A stretch of 23,801 nt of DNA from Alphaproteobacteria bacterium. Its GTDB lineage: Bacteria > Pseudomonadota > Alphaproteobacteria > Rs-D84. Position 1 is the stretch's first letter, and the number at the start of each line of letters is the position of its first letter. The stretch spans positions 1 through 23,801 of the forward strand of contig JAGBCZ010000030.1 of the NCBI GenBank assembly GCA_017937735.1, in the 5' to 3' direction. Of this stretch, positions 13,223 through 21,177 are shown piece after piece. Position numbers and translations under genes: made by a program. The notes below the pieces were generated by a model. The model was given only the letters and a program-made list of their open reading frames with translations, had not been told where the DNA came from and did not search any database.

Positions 13223-13816
13223 ATGCAATTAGAAGAATTTAATAATCATAAAATACATCAACAATTTCTTGAATTAAAAGATCTCAGAAACACTAATGAA
13301 GTCTTACAAAAAACAGAAGCCTTAGAGCTTGCTTTTTTGACAGACGCTACGATCAATATAGAATCCATATTAACCAATATAAATGCATTTCTAATAAGTT
13401 TGCAGGATTTAAACAGCATTAGCGGTCATTTGCAATACATTATAAATTATTTAAAAAATTTGAGTTTAAATAGTAATTTACAATACGTAATTGAACATGT
13501 TCGTGGATATTTGTTAAACATAACTAGAATCCTTTCGGGCTATCCTACTCAAAATAAGAAAATAGCCGCGAATGAATTTAATAAAATTAGTGCAACTTAT
13601 AAACAACACTCGGAAGAGTTTTATGAAAAAATGTTAAAAGAATTGGATGCATATAAAGGCGATCTAAATCAAGCATTGCAGGAGTCGAACTCTAACAAAG
13701 ACTATTTGAATAATTTGGTTGGGGACATAAAAGATTTTTCCGCTAAATATACAACAAAAGAAAAGGCGAAATATTATTCGGAATTGTCAGCACTATCTGA
13801 GAAAAAAAGCAGATAG
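13223..13816 (+). CDS. N-terminal part of a frameshifted coiled-coil/membrane protein
   Basis: 197 residues, almost entirely helical, with heptad-like stretches (SEEFYEKMLKELDAYKGDLN, TTKEKAKYYSELSALSEKK); no signal peptide. It stops abruptly (EKKSR then TAG at 13814) right after the A7 run at 13802-13808. Skipping one A continues in the frame of the next entry as EKKADSFLCFTNIAMFSAIG, a natural join from coiled coil into a membrane helix. I therefore read this and the next entry as a single gene (13223-14270, about 348 residues) broken by a +1 nt change in the homopolymer. Start: ATG 13223 with AAAGG upstream. No family recognised. Confidence 0.6.
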   Translation: MQLEEFNNHKIHQQFLELKDLRNTNEVLQKTEALELAFLTDATINIESILTNINAFLISLQDLNSISGHLQYIINYLKNLSLNSNLQYVIEHVRGYLLNITRILSGYPTQNKKIAANEFNKISATYKQHSEEFYEKMLKELDAYKGDLNQALQESNSNKDYLNNLVGDIKDFSAKYTTKEKAKYYSELSALSEKKSR

Positions 13817-13841
13817 TTTTCTATGTTTTACCAATATAGCG

Positions 13842-14270
13842 ATGTTTAGTGCGATTGGTTTTATACTTCTTCCTATATTATTACCTATGATACATAATAT
13901 CTGGTATAATTCTTGGTATGAGATTTTCCCAACAGATATACTAAACCTGTCTTTTGGGGGTGCTATTTTGCGCATATCGGTATCGTTTTTATCCTTTTTA
14001 CCGGCATTATTCTTTTCTCAAATAGAGCGACAATATCGAGAAAGAGCATTTAAGTTTAAAGATTTAAGCAATGCAATATTGTCTATCAATCCATATTTGG
14101 CTGATATAGAACAAAATCAGTATGGTGATTATAGTGAGAAAGATAAATTAAGATTGGAGATGGCCAAAATATTCTTTACGCAAATTCATTCGAACGATAA
14201 ATGTAAGGATAAAGACTTGTTAAATAAAATGGAACAAATTGCAAATATAGTAAAGGGAATTAAACAATAA
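13842..14270 (+). CDS. C-terminal part of the frameshifted coiled-coil/membrane protein
   Basis: 142 residues from the first ATG, though the frame is open back through the A7 run into the previous entry. It has two hydrophobic helices (MFSAIGFILLPILLPMIHNI and AILRISVSFLSFLPALFF), then a cytoplasmic-like helical domain (ERQYRERAFKFKDLSNAILSINPYLADI). No Shine-Dalgarno sequence precedes 13842, which argues against independent translation. Coiled coil, two membrane helices and a C-terminal helical domain suggest a membrane sensor or effector, which is inference. The next gene begins 53 bp downstream. Confidence 0.55.
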   Translation: MFSAIGFILLPILLPMIHNIWYNSWYEIFPTDILNLSFGGAILRISVSFLSFLPALFFSQIERQYRERAFKFKDLSNAILSINPYLADIEQNQYGDYSEKDKLRLEMAKIFFTQIHSNDKCKDKDLLNKMEQIANIVKGIKQ

Positions 14271-14323
14271 TATGGTTAATTTTTGCCGTTTGCGACTTAT
14301 TTGTATAACCCGAAAGAGTATAA

Positions 14324-14878
14324 ATGACATACAAAAATATAATGTTCGAAATGTTTGAATCTGCCACGGCAGAACTTGAAAAAGGTAATGTTTATAGTGC
14401 AAATGTGTTGTTGTGGGCTTGTTGTGAGCTGCTGTGGCGAACACATGGTGTTGCCCAAGGAGAACACCTTGATTGGTTGTTGGATTTGTGGTTTAACAAA
14501 TATACGGACGAACAACTTGAACAAGCTTTCAATATTTTGCAGTCAGAAAACAGATTGCCCGAAGAAATTGATTCCATAGATGCCTTGAAATCAAAATTGA
14601 AGCGAGCAATGATAAAGGAAAACCCAATAAATCTAGACGAGATAAAAAAGAAATTTAATGATTGTTACGAGATGTACAACAACAGTAAACATGGCTCTGG
14701 TCGTGGTTTTGGCCTAACAGGCTTAGATAAGGAAGTAGATGATGCTCTCGACCCCCAAGTTGTAAAAATGCTGCATCAAATGGTATCATATTACATCGAT
14801 AGTATTTATACAAAAGACATTATTGAAAAATATGGCTTGGAATATATGGACAAGAAATACGGCAGCCCTAAAAATTAG
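14324..14878 (+). CDS. Hypothetical helical protein, possibly HEPN-like
   Basis: A 184-residue soluble protein, mostly helical. The N-terminus (MFESATAELEKGNVYSANVLLWACCELLWRTHGV, in pieces at residues 10-43) has the form of a HEPN-type first helix pair (A-x-x-x-L-x-x-G-x-x-x-x-A-x-x-x-x-x-x-x-E), and YNNSKHGSGR near 118-127 could be the matching turn. No R-x4-6-H motif is clear. The C-terminus (YYIDSIYTKDIIEKYGLEYM) is amphipathic. ATG at 14324 has only a weak AAAGAG upstream; it may be co-transcribed with the frameshifted gene. No terminator is visible before structured RNA copy B. Confidence 0.5.
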   Translation: MTYKNIMFEMFESATAELEKGNVYSANVLLWACCELLWRTHGVAQGEHLDWLLDLWFNKYTDEQLEQAFNILQSENRLPEEIDSIDALKSKLKRAMIKENPINLDEIKKKFNDCYEMYNNSKHGSGRGFGLTGLDKEVDDALDPQVVKMLHQMVSYYIDSIYTKDIIEKYGLEYMDKKYGSPKN

Positions 14879-14907
14879 TTGTTTCAAACGATAGTTAATA
14901 TATTCAA

Positions 14908-14936
14908 TTTACATTTTTGATTTTTGGTGATAGACT
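14908..14936 (+). promoter_or_regulatory. Promoter of structured RNA copy B
   Basis: TTTACA (14908-14913), 17-bp spacer, TAGACT (14931-14936), nearly identical to the copy A promoter at 10790-10818. Confidence 0.6.
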
Positions 14937-14942
14937 ATGAAA

Positions 14943-15181
14943 TGAATCCATAGGGATATGGGTTCGGGGCTGTCACAAGCCTATTCTGTTCGGTACAGAA
15001 TCACAGCGTATCGTAAATCCGATATGCTTCCTGTGGCTTTGTATCGTTATTTATCCCTGACTTAATAAGTCGGGGGGCTGTTCGTTATACAACAGGGGAA
15101 ACCCGAAAGCGACAGAATCAATAACAGAATGATTTGTGAACTCCCCGACCGCCTGACATCCCATGGCGGTCTAATTTTTTA
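14943..15181 (+). ncRNA. Candidate structured RNA, copy B, upstream of a large lipoprotein gene
   Basis: About 238 nt. Predicted stems: CCATA-GGGA-TATGG (14948-14961, GNRA tetraloop); GGGCT-GTCACA-AGCCT (14967-14982); ATTCTGT/ACAGAAT (14983-15001); CACAG with CTGTG enclosing CGTATCG/CGATATG (15002-15035); CCCTGACTT/AAGTCGGGG (15055-15075); CTGTT/AACAG (15078-15095); GGG-GAAA-CCC (15095-15104); long-range TCGGGG (14964-14969) with CCCCGA (15143-15148); and the terminal stem GACCGCC/GGCGGTC (15147-15171) followed by T6. Unpaired CTTTGTATCGTTAT (near 15037) is shared with copy A. The 5' hairpin, the second hairpin, the mid stem and the long-range pair all keep pairing despite base changes relative to copy A. 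Confidence 0.6.
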
Positions 15182-15198
15182 TAAACTAGGAGATTTGT

Positions 15199-16281
15199 AT
15201 GAAAAAAACTTTACTGCTTTTATCTGTTTTGGCATTAACGGCTTGCGACAGGCCAACAACATCCATTGAATTAGAATGTAGTATGAACAAGGATTGGCAA
15301 AAACCAGTTTCCATGTTGCGCACTGACGAAGATTATAAAAATCAAGTCCCTGTACTGGTTGATTTTAAAGCATACAACGATCATGCTGTTCTTGTCGTTA
15401 ATGGTAAGGAATCCACCTATAATAAAAGCAAGGAAGAAAAATCTATGGGCGAATTTGGTCGTGTTTATGTGGGCTATGAAGGTATTTTTCCAGACACAGA
15501 TCGCTTAGCCACATTTAGTTTCTATGGCGATATTGGCAGCAAAACCATTCTGCAATTCGACCTGCATTTTGATGGGGAATATGCACTACATGATGGCAAA
15601 AGATTTGATGAGATACATCCGTGCACGCCAACAAAGAAAGAGTATGTGGGGGATAATTGGTCCGCAAATGCACCTTGGAACCATGACTACAAAATGCCAA
15701 ACAAAATTGAAAAATGTATAACTACCATTGTTGATAAAGTATATTGTGATAATGGACATTGCGACAGTCTTTATATCTTTCACAATGGTCGTCACAATTT
15801 GACAGCCGAAGCGGCAATGAAGATTAGTGCGAATTGGGATTATTCAAATATGCGTCTTTATTCAAACGATGGCAAGCTGGAAGAGTATGAAATGGATGCC
15901 TGCGAAGTTGTTGATAGACTGTTTAAATATATTGATGAGACTGGCTTAAATGATTCACAACTAATCCAAGATGCAATGCGTGACTGTGGTGCAGAATGTG
16001 ATCCTGTATTAACAACCGGTGAGTGGGGTGATTTTTTAATCCGTTTGCCTGAAAGCGAAGCATTGCGTAAGATTGCAAACAGAACAAAAAATGTCAAATT
16101 CCTGTCTGCTTCTAATCCTAAAACCTATGCAAAATCCGGTTATTGCTTGTTAAACATTATTCCATACAATACGATGGAAAAGCTGGGTTGGGAGAACAAA
16201 GACTGTTACTATCGCTTATACTGTGGCGCACCAGAATTTATGGACTATGACCAAAATTATGCGGTTGAAGTTTGTGAATAA
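15199..16281 (+). CDS. Hypothetical large lipoprotein
   Basis: A 360-residue lipoprotein with signal peptide and lipobox (LALTAC, C16). The mature part is acidic with about a dozen Cys, many in pairs (DNGHCDSLYIF, DCGAECDP, NKDCYYRLYCGAPE), so it is probably disulfide-rich in the periplasm or on the surface. No known domain recognised; there are two possible halves, a beta-rich N-terminal part (to about 150) and a more helical middle (220-300). ATG at 15199 follows TAGGAG and comes 18 bp after the end of structured RNA copy B. A terminator at 16296 closes it as a single-gene unit. Confidence 0.6.
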   Translation: MKKTLLLLSVLALTACDRPTTSIELECSMNKDWQKPVSMLRTDEDYKNQVPVLVDFKAYNDHAVLVVNGKESTYNKSKEEKSMGEFGRVYVGYEGIFPDTDRLATFSFYGDIGSKTILQFDLHFDGEYALHDGKRFDEIHPCTPTKKEYVGDNWSANAPWNHDYKMPNKIEKCITTIVDKVYCDNGHCDSLYIFHNGRHNLTAEAAMKISANWDYSNMRLYSNDGKLEEYEMDACEVVDRLFKYIDETGLNDSQLIQDAMRDCGAECDPVLTTGEWGDFLIRLPESEALRKIANRTKNVKFLSASNPKTYAKSGYCLLNIIPYNTMEKLGWENKDCYYRLYCGAPEFMDYDQNYAVEVCE

Positions 16282-16295
16282 AACGAATTATGCAC

Positions 16296-16319
16296 ACCGC
16301 CCAAATCGGGCGGTTTTTT
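16296..16319 (+). terminator. Terminator of the large lipoprotein gene
   Basis: CCGCCC-AAATC-GGGCGG followed by TTTTTTG, the fourth copy of this stem. Confidence 0.8.
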
Positions 16320-16326
16320 GATATAA

Positions 16327-16351
16327 AAATCAGTACTGAAATCGTGGGACA
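16327..16351 (+). repeat. 25-nt dispersed repeat, copy 2
   Basis: Matches 12678-12702 with two mismatches. It starts about 8 bp after a terminator, just as copy 1 lies downstream of one. Confidence 0.6.
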
Positions 16352-16395
16352 GAAAAATTGATATAAATCAAGGATTCTTTAAAGTGCTTTTTTAC

Positions 16396-16424
16396 TTGAT
16401 ATATTGCTTGTACTAATATATAAT
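16396..16424 (+). promoter_or_regulatory. Promoter of the DUF4160-like gene
   Basis: TTGATA (16396-16401), 17-bp spacer, TATAAT (16419-16424). Predicted start near 16431, so translation cannot begin at the in-frame ATG at 16404; it begins at 16449. Confidence 0.7.
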
Positions 16425-16448
16425 GTGTCAACAAAAATAAGAGAAAAA

Positions 16449-16898
16449 ATGTCAAGTGTAAGCATAGAAGATTTTATGACGCCCGAAGAATTGGCAAAAT
16501 CTGTTGAACAGTCGATGGCTGAAAGAACGGATGATTTACTGGTTCTGGCAAATATAGAACCACGGCGTCAAGAATATTTCAAGGGTGCCAATCCATACGG
16601 TATCGGCATGTTGGTCTGCCTGCGAGAGGCGCCACGTGTCAACTTTAAAATAGAAATCTATCCAAATGAGATAGAAGAGCCTCATTTTAAGGTTATATAT
16701 CAAAATGAAACATGTCGTTTTAAAATTGTTGATTGCATGCCAATGAAGGCAGAGGCAACACGTGGAATCCCAACGCAAATAAATAAAATTATGAAACATG
16801 TAAAAAAGGCTTGGGCTGAAAACCATGATGATTTGGTCAAGGTATGGCAAAAAACGCGCCCAAGTGACAGAAATTTGCCACATCAGAATATAAAATAG
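16449..16898 (+). CDS. DUF4160-like hypothetical protein
   Basis: A 149-residue soluble protein. Residues 60-149 (IEIYPNEIEEPHFKVIYQN ... KKAWAENHDDLVKVWQKTRP) have the layout of DUF4160: a strand ending in E/D-x-PHF-x-V, a short beta section, then a helix with W-x-x-N-x-x-x-L-x-x-x-W. Many DUF4160 proteins lie beside DUF2442 proteins in possible toxin-antitoxin pairs; no partner is visible here. The N-terminal 50 residues (SVSIEDFMTPEELAKSVEQS) are an additional helical extension. AAGAG precedes the ATG. It is followed by a 100-bp gap with the exporter promoter. Confidence 0.6.
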   Translation: MSSVSIEDFMTPEELAKSVEQSMAERTDDLLVLANIEPRRQEYFKGANPYGIGMLVCLREAPRVNFKIEIYPNEIEEPHFKVIYQNETCRFKIVDCMPMKAEATRGIPTQINKIMKHVKKAWAENHDDLVKVWQKTRPSDRNLPHQNIK

Positions 16899-16936
16899 TC
16901 ATGTTTTAGGTATCTTTTCCGATATGATAACAGTTG

Positions 16937-16965
16937 TTGACTTTTATATGTCAATTCGCCATAAT
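16937..16965 (+). promoter_or_regulatory. Promoter of the ABC exporter gene
   Basis: TTGACT (16937-16942), 17-bp spacer, CATAAT (16960-16965). Predicted start near 16972, leader about 27 nt with AAGAAG before the ATG. Confidence 0.65.
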
Positions 16966-16998
16966 TCCAAGGAATTTAAGTAAACATAAAGAAGTTTT

Positions 16999-18798
16999 AT
17001 GATGAGTAAAAAACCAAAAGAAAAATTATCCAAAGAATTAAAAAACAAGATTTTACATAATATGTTTGTAAATAACTACAAACGTATGTGGCCATTTATT
17101 AAGCCATATTGGTTCCGTGGCGTTTTGTCTTTGTTATTGGCGATGCCAATTGGTGCAATGGATGCGGTTATTGCAATGGCGTTAAAGCCGTATATGGATT
17201 TGGTTATGGTGGAAAAGTCTGTACAAACAGCATGGTATATTCCATTGGTAATTATCTTGTTTACTGTTGCCCAGGGTGTTTTGACGTATGCGGCAAATTA
17301 TTTAAATACTTGGTCTGGTGCCAAAATTACGAACAAATTAAAGTTAACGTTGTACAAGAAAATGTTGTTTTTTGAAACAGAATTCTTTAACAAGAAAAAT
17401 TCTGGCGATGTTATCTTTATGTTCAATAACAACGCAGATATGGCATGCGCAGGGTTGCTGACGAATTTAAAGAATTTAGTTCAAAAGTTATTCACAGCAA
17501 TTTCGTTGATTTTTGTGTTGTTCTATAATTCATGGCAGTTGGCGTTGATTTGTGTAACTGTTTTGATTGGTGCCTTGTTGCCAATGACAACATTGAAAAA
17601 GAAAATAAATTCTGTATTCAGTAAATCTATTGTTGCAGATTCTGCGTTGCTGACGGCATATAATGAATCGTATGCAGGTAACAAGACGATTTCTGCCTAT
17701 AATTTGGAACAATACCAAGAAGAAAAATTCAGCGGCGTATTGGATTCTGTATTTAAATTGAGAATTAAAATGGTCCAAAAGACAAGATGGGTAACGCCTG
17801 TTATGCATATTGTATTATCTTTTGGAATTGGTTTGGCAATATGGTTCGGATCGTTCTTGATTTTGAACGGCACCATCACCAGCGGTAGTTTTGTTTCTTT
17901 CTTGGCTGCGTTGATTATGTTATACACACCAATGAAAAGTATGGGGTCAACATATAATTCTGTATTGATGTCTTTCTTGGCGATTGAACGTGTGTTTGAT
18001 GTTTTGGATTCTGTTCCTGCAATCAAAGACAAACCAAATGCAATTCAAATGCCATCAATGCATAAAAATATCGAATTTAAAAATGTTTCATTTGAATATA
18101 TCAAAGATGTCCCTGTGTTAAAGAACGTTAATTTGACCGTTAATCAGGGTGATGTTATTGCATTGGTTGGTAATTCTGGTGGTGGAAAATCGACATTGGT
18201 CAGTTTGTTGCCTCGTTTCTATGATGTAACGGCGGGTCAGATTTGTGTCGATGGCACAGATATTCGTGACTTTACATTGCATTCATTGCGTCAGAATATC
18301 GCAGTTGTGTTCCAAGATAATTTCTTGTTTGCTGGCACAATTCGTGAAAATATCTTACTTGGTGACCAGCACGCAACCGAAGCACAAATTAAAAAAGCCA
18401 TTAAAATGGCATGTTTGGATGATTTTATCAAGGGACTGGATAATGGTCTGGATACGCAGATTGGCGAACGTGGAATATTGTTATCTGGTGGTCAAAAACA
18501 GCGTATTGCGATTGCACGTGCGTTCTTGAAAAATGCACCGATTTTAATCCTGGACGAAGCGACATCTGCCCTGGATAACAAGTCAGAGGCTGTCGTACAA
18601 AAAGCGATTGAAAATCTGATGCGTGATAAAACAGTGTTTGTTATTGCGCACAGACTGTCTACAATTCGCAACGCAACCAAGATTGTTGTTATAAATAATG
18701 GTGAAATCGTAGAAAGCGGATCACATGACGAATTGCTGAAAAACGAGTGCGGCGCATACAAAATACTGTACGATATGCAATTCAAAACAGCAGAATAA
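16999..18798 (+). CDS. ABC exporter, fused permease and ATPase (MsbA-like)
   Basis: A 599-residue half-transporter that works as a homodimer in the inner membrane. The N-terminal domain (about 30-330) has six hydrophobic helices of the type I exporter fold. The nucleotide-binding domain has Walker A GNSGGGKST (about 393-401), Q-loop VVFQDNFLFAGT, signature LSGGQKQR (about 495-502), Walker B ILILDEATSALD, D-loop and H-loop IAHRLST. The length and layout match MsbA and related lipid or drug exporters; in a lineage with an outer membrane, lipid A export is a likely role, but the substrate cannot be read from sequence. ATGs at 16999 and 17002 are both possible starts. It stands alone, with a promoter and a terminator at 18805. 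Confidence 0.9.
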   Translation: MMSKKPKEKLSKELKNKILHNMFVNNYKRMWPFIKPYWFRGVLSLLLAMPIGAMDAVIAMALKPYMDLVMVEKSVQTAWYIPLVIILFTVAQGVLTYAANYLNTWSGAKITNKLKLTLYKKMLFFETEFFNKKNSGDVIFMFNNNADMACAGLLTNLKNLVQKLFTAISLIFVLFYNSWQLALICVTVLIGALLPMTTLKKKINSVFSKSIVADSALLTAYNESYAGNKTISAYNLEQYQEEKFSGVLDSVFKLRIKMVQKTRWVTPVMHIVLSFGIGLAIWFGSFLILNGTITSGSFVSFLAALIMLYTPMKSMGSTYNSVLMSFLAIERVFDVLDSVPAIKDKPNAIQMPSMHKNIEFKNVSFEYIKDVPVLKNVNLTVNQGDVIALVGNSGGGKSTLVSLLPRFYDVTAGQICVDGTDIRDFTLHSLRQNIAVVFQDNFLFAGTIRENILLGDQHATEAQIKKAIKMACLDDFIKGLDNGLDTQIGERGILLSGGQKQRIAIARAFLKNAPILILDEATSALDNKSEAVVQKAIENLMRDKTVFVIAHRLSTIRNATKIVVINNGEIVESGSHDELLKNECGAYKILYDMQFKTAE

Positions 18799-18804
18799 AA
18801 AACA

Positions 18805-18832
18805 GCTGCCCATAACAATGGGCAGTTTTTTT
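18805..18832 (+). terminator. Terminator of the ABC exporter gene
   Basis: CTGCCCAT-AACA-ATGGGCAG followed by seven T. Confidence 0.85.
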
Positions 18833-18904
18833 ACTTATTGCGATATGTTTTTTAAAGTGATATATTTCATACTGTCCAATACATAATAACAAAAGGATTT
18901 TTAT

Positions 18905-19717
18905 ATGTTATTACAAGGAAAAAAGATTTTAATCACAGGTGTTGCAAATGATTGGTCAATGGCATGGGCGATTGCCAAACGCTTGTCAGAACAGGGGGCG
19001 ATGATTGCGATGCCGTATGCGATGCCTGCGTTGGAAAAACGTGTGCGTCCATTGGCGGAATCTATCGGCGCTAAATTCGTCCAAGAATGTAACGTTCAAA
19101 ACGATGAACAAATGGATGCGCTGTTTTCTGCGATTGAACAAGAGTGGGGACATTTAGACGGTGTATTACATGCGATTGCATTTTCAGACAAGAACGAATT
19201 GACTGGTCGCTATGCGGATACAAGCCGTGATAATTTCAAGAATACGATGGATATATCTGTATATTCATTGGTTGATATAACCAGACGTGCATCTAAACTG
19301 ATGACAGGTGGGGGCAGCATTGTTACCTTGACATACTATGGTGGGGAAAAATCTGTGCCGAATTATAATGTAATGGGTGTTGCTAAGTCTGCCCTGGACA
19401 GCAGTGTTCGTTATCTGGCATCTGACTTGGGGCGTGACAATATCCGTGTGAACGCAATCAGTGCCGGTCCAATTATGACATTGGCATCCAGTGGTGTTGG
19501 TGGGTTCAAGGCGATGTTACGTTTAAATGCAGAAACAACACCATTACGCCGTAATATGACATTAGATGATGTCAGTGGCGCTGCCTTGTATTTATTCAGC
19601 GACTTGTCCAGTGGTGTTACGGGTGAAGTACACCATGTTGATTGCGGTTATTCAACAACTGGCATGATGCCAAACGAAATGAAAGAAATTTTATTACAAG
19701 GCCTGGAAGACAAATAA
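18905..19717 (+). CDS. fabI: Enoyl-[acyl-carrier-protein] reductase (NADH), FabI
   Basis: Catalyses the last step of each fatty-acid elongation cycle, reducing trans-2-enoyl-ACP with NADH. A 270-residue short-chain dehydrogenase fold with the FabI-specific cofactor motif GVANDWSMAWAIA (12-24) and the catalytic Y154-x6-K161 in YNVMGVAK. LTYYGGEK (142-149) supplies the Tyr next to the substrate. RVNAISAGPIMTLASSGVGGF is the flexible substrate-binding loop region. The key residues fall within 2 positions of the E. coli numbering. Start at 18905 preceded by AAAAGGA. Transcribed alone, with a terminator at 19724; it is the usual target of triclosan-type inhibitors. Confidence 0.95.
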   Translation: MLLQGKKILITGVANDWSMAWAIAKRLSEQGAMIAMPYAMPALEKRVRPLAESIGAKFVQECNVQNDEQMDALFSAIEQEWGHLDGVLHAIAFSDKNELTGRYADTSRDNFKNTMDISVYSLVDITRRASKLMTGGGSIVTLTYYGGEKSVPNYNVMGVAKSALDSSVRYLASDLGRDNIRVNAISAGPIMTLASSGVGGFKAMLRLNAETTPLRRNMTLDDVSGAALYLFSDLSSGVTGEVHHVDCGYSTTGMMPNEMKEILLQGLEDK

Positions 19718-19723
19718 ACAACA

Positions 19724-19755
19724 AAAACCTGCCATACTTGTGCAGGTTTTTTATA
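19724..19755 (+). terminator. Terminator of fabI
   Basis: AAACCTGC (19725-19732), 9-nt loop, GCAGGTTT (19742-19749) running into T residues. It ends only 7 bp before the next start codon. Confidence 0.8.
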
Positions 19756-19761
19756 TATCAG

Positions 19762-20442
19762 ATGATAAAATATATTGATGCACATTGTCACTTATCATAT
19801 CCGCCATCAGAAATCAATGTTGGGGCGGTGTATAATGCAGCCCGCCAATCAGACTGGGAAAATATTGTCAGTGTAACAGATGTGCATAATAATACATTTG
19901 GGGCGATTGGAATTCATCCGTGGTATATATCAGACGTTACTGAAAACTGGGAATCAGAACTGCAAGATTTACTGCATAAAAATCCAGAATTATTGGTCGG
20001 TGAAATTGGATTGGACAAGCATAAACCTGCCATGGAAACGCAAATTCAAGTGTTTTGTAATCAGTTATTATTGGCGCATGAAATGGGACGCGGTATATGC
20101 CTGCATTGTGTTGGTGCATGGGATAAAGTATTAAATGTTTTCAAGGTGTTCCAGAACAGATTGCCGCGCTTTATTTTGTCGCATTGTTATTCTGGAAATG
20201 CCAAAGACATACAAAAATTATCAGAAAAATATAATATGTACTTTTCGTATGGGCCACGTAACCTGCAAGACACAGAACGTTTGTGTGCGACACCGCTGGA
20301 CAGAATTGTTGCTGAAACCGATGGTTTTAACCCAAATGATGTTGTTATTATTGTAAATCGTATTGCGTCTATTTTGCATATTGCGCCTGAAAAAATGGCT
20401 GATATAATATATCAGAACACATTACGGATGTTGGATATATGA
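19762..20442 (+). CDS. TatD family metal-dependent hydrolase
   Basis: A 226-residue TIM-barrel protein of the TatD/YcfH type, whose characterised members have DNase or D-aminoacyl-tRNA deacylase activity. The metal and catalytic residues are all seen: DAHCH (H8, H10), EIGLD with E81, H115 (LHCVG), H141 (SHCYSG) and D187 (ETDG). It is shorter than standard TatD (about 260), mainly in the N-terminal half. ATG at 19762 is chosen because its product begins with the conserved IDAHCHL; an in-frame ATG at 19642 lies inside fabI. No Shine-Dalgarno sequence is visible and TATATA lies only 4 bp upstream, so it may be leaderless or rely on read-through from fabI. It overlaps the next gene by 4 nt. Confidence 0.85.
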   Translation: MIKYIDAHCHLSYPPSEINVGAVYNAARQSDWENIVSVTDVHNNTFGAIGIHPWYISDVTENWESELQDLLHKNPELLVGEIGLDKHKPAMETQIQVFCNQLLLAHEMGRGICLHCVGAWDKVLNVFKVFQNRLPRFILSHCYSGNAKDIQKLSEKYNMYFSYGPRNLQDTERLCATPLDRIVAETDGFNPNDVVIIVNRIASILHIAPEKMADIIYQNTLRMLDI

Positions 20443-21119
20443 CACGATTAAACAGAACAAGATTATTATTCGGTGATACAGGCATTGAAAAATTACGCAA
20501 TTCCGCTATTATGGTTGTGGGCTGTGGTGCGGTTGGTTCGTTCGCTATCGAGGCTTTGGCCCGTTCTGGCATTGGCCATCTGATAGTGGTTGATTTTGAC
20601 ACCATCGAAGAAAGTAACATAAATCGTCAGTTATTTGCACTGGACAGCACATTGGGAATAAAGAAGGTTGCTGTGGCAAAATCACGCATACATGATATAA
20701 ACCCAGACATTACTGTTGATGCGCTTGATTTGTTTTTTGATGAAAATTCGGAAATTCCAACTGTTCCAGACTTTATAATTGATGCGATTGATACGGTTGA
20801 ATCCAAAATTGCATTGTATAAATGGGCATCTGCGCATAATGTGCCGATTATATCCAGTATGGGTGCCGCATCCAAGACCGATATTGGCCAGATTTCGGTT
20901 GCGCCCTTGTCACGTACAACTGTCTGTCCATTGGCATCACGTGTTCGGCGTATGGTGCGTGACATTGGGTTACCGGATATACCTGTGGTATATTCGACAC
21001 AGACACCTGCGCCTGTATCAGGGCATGCAAAGAATTTGGGGTCTGTGATAACAGTTACGGGGACATTTGGCTTAATGCTGGCAAATTATGTGATTAGCAA
21101 AATAATCCAAGATATTTAG
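20439..21119 (+). CDS. tcdA: tRNA threonylcarbamoyladenosine dehydratase, TcdA
   Basis: An E1-like adenylating enzyme (ThiF/MoeB/HesA fold) that dehydrates t6A37 of ANN-decoding tRNAs to its cyclic form. Seen in 226 residues: nucleotide motif GCGAVG (28-33), VDFDTIEESNINRQ (51-64) with the D-x-D and N-x-NRQ residues of the family, DAIDTVESK (about 114-122), and the TcdA-style IISSMGAASKTD in the middle. The length is close to the E. coli protein (about 268) minus its C-terminal tail. It overlaps the TatD-like gene by 4 nt (ATGA), so the pair is one operon. Its substrate pool includes the tRNA-Asn in this window. Confidence 0.88.
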   Translation: MTRLNRTRLLFGDTGIEKLRNSAIMVVGCGAVGSFAIEALARSGIGHLIVVDFDTIEESNINRQLFALDSTLGIKKVAVAKSRIHDINPDITVDALDLFFDENSEIPTVPDFIIDAIDTVESKIALYKWASAHNVPIISSMGAASKTDIGQISVAPLSRTTVCPLASRVRRMVRDIGLPDIPVVYSTQTPAPVSGHAKNLGSVITVTGTFGLMLANYVISKIIQDI

Positions 21120-21177
21120 TCTTGAATCACTGCCGTAATTGGTGTAATTTATATATGAAAGACAATGGGGGGAAATT

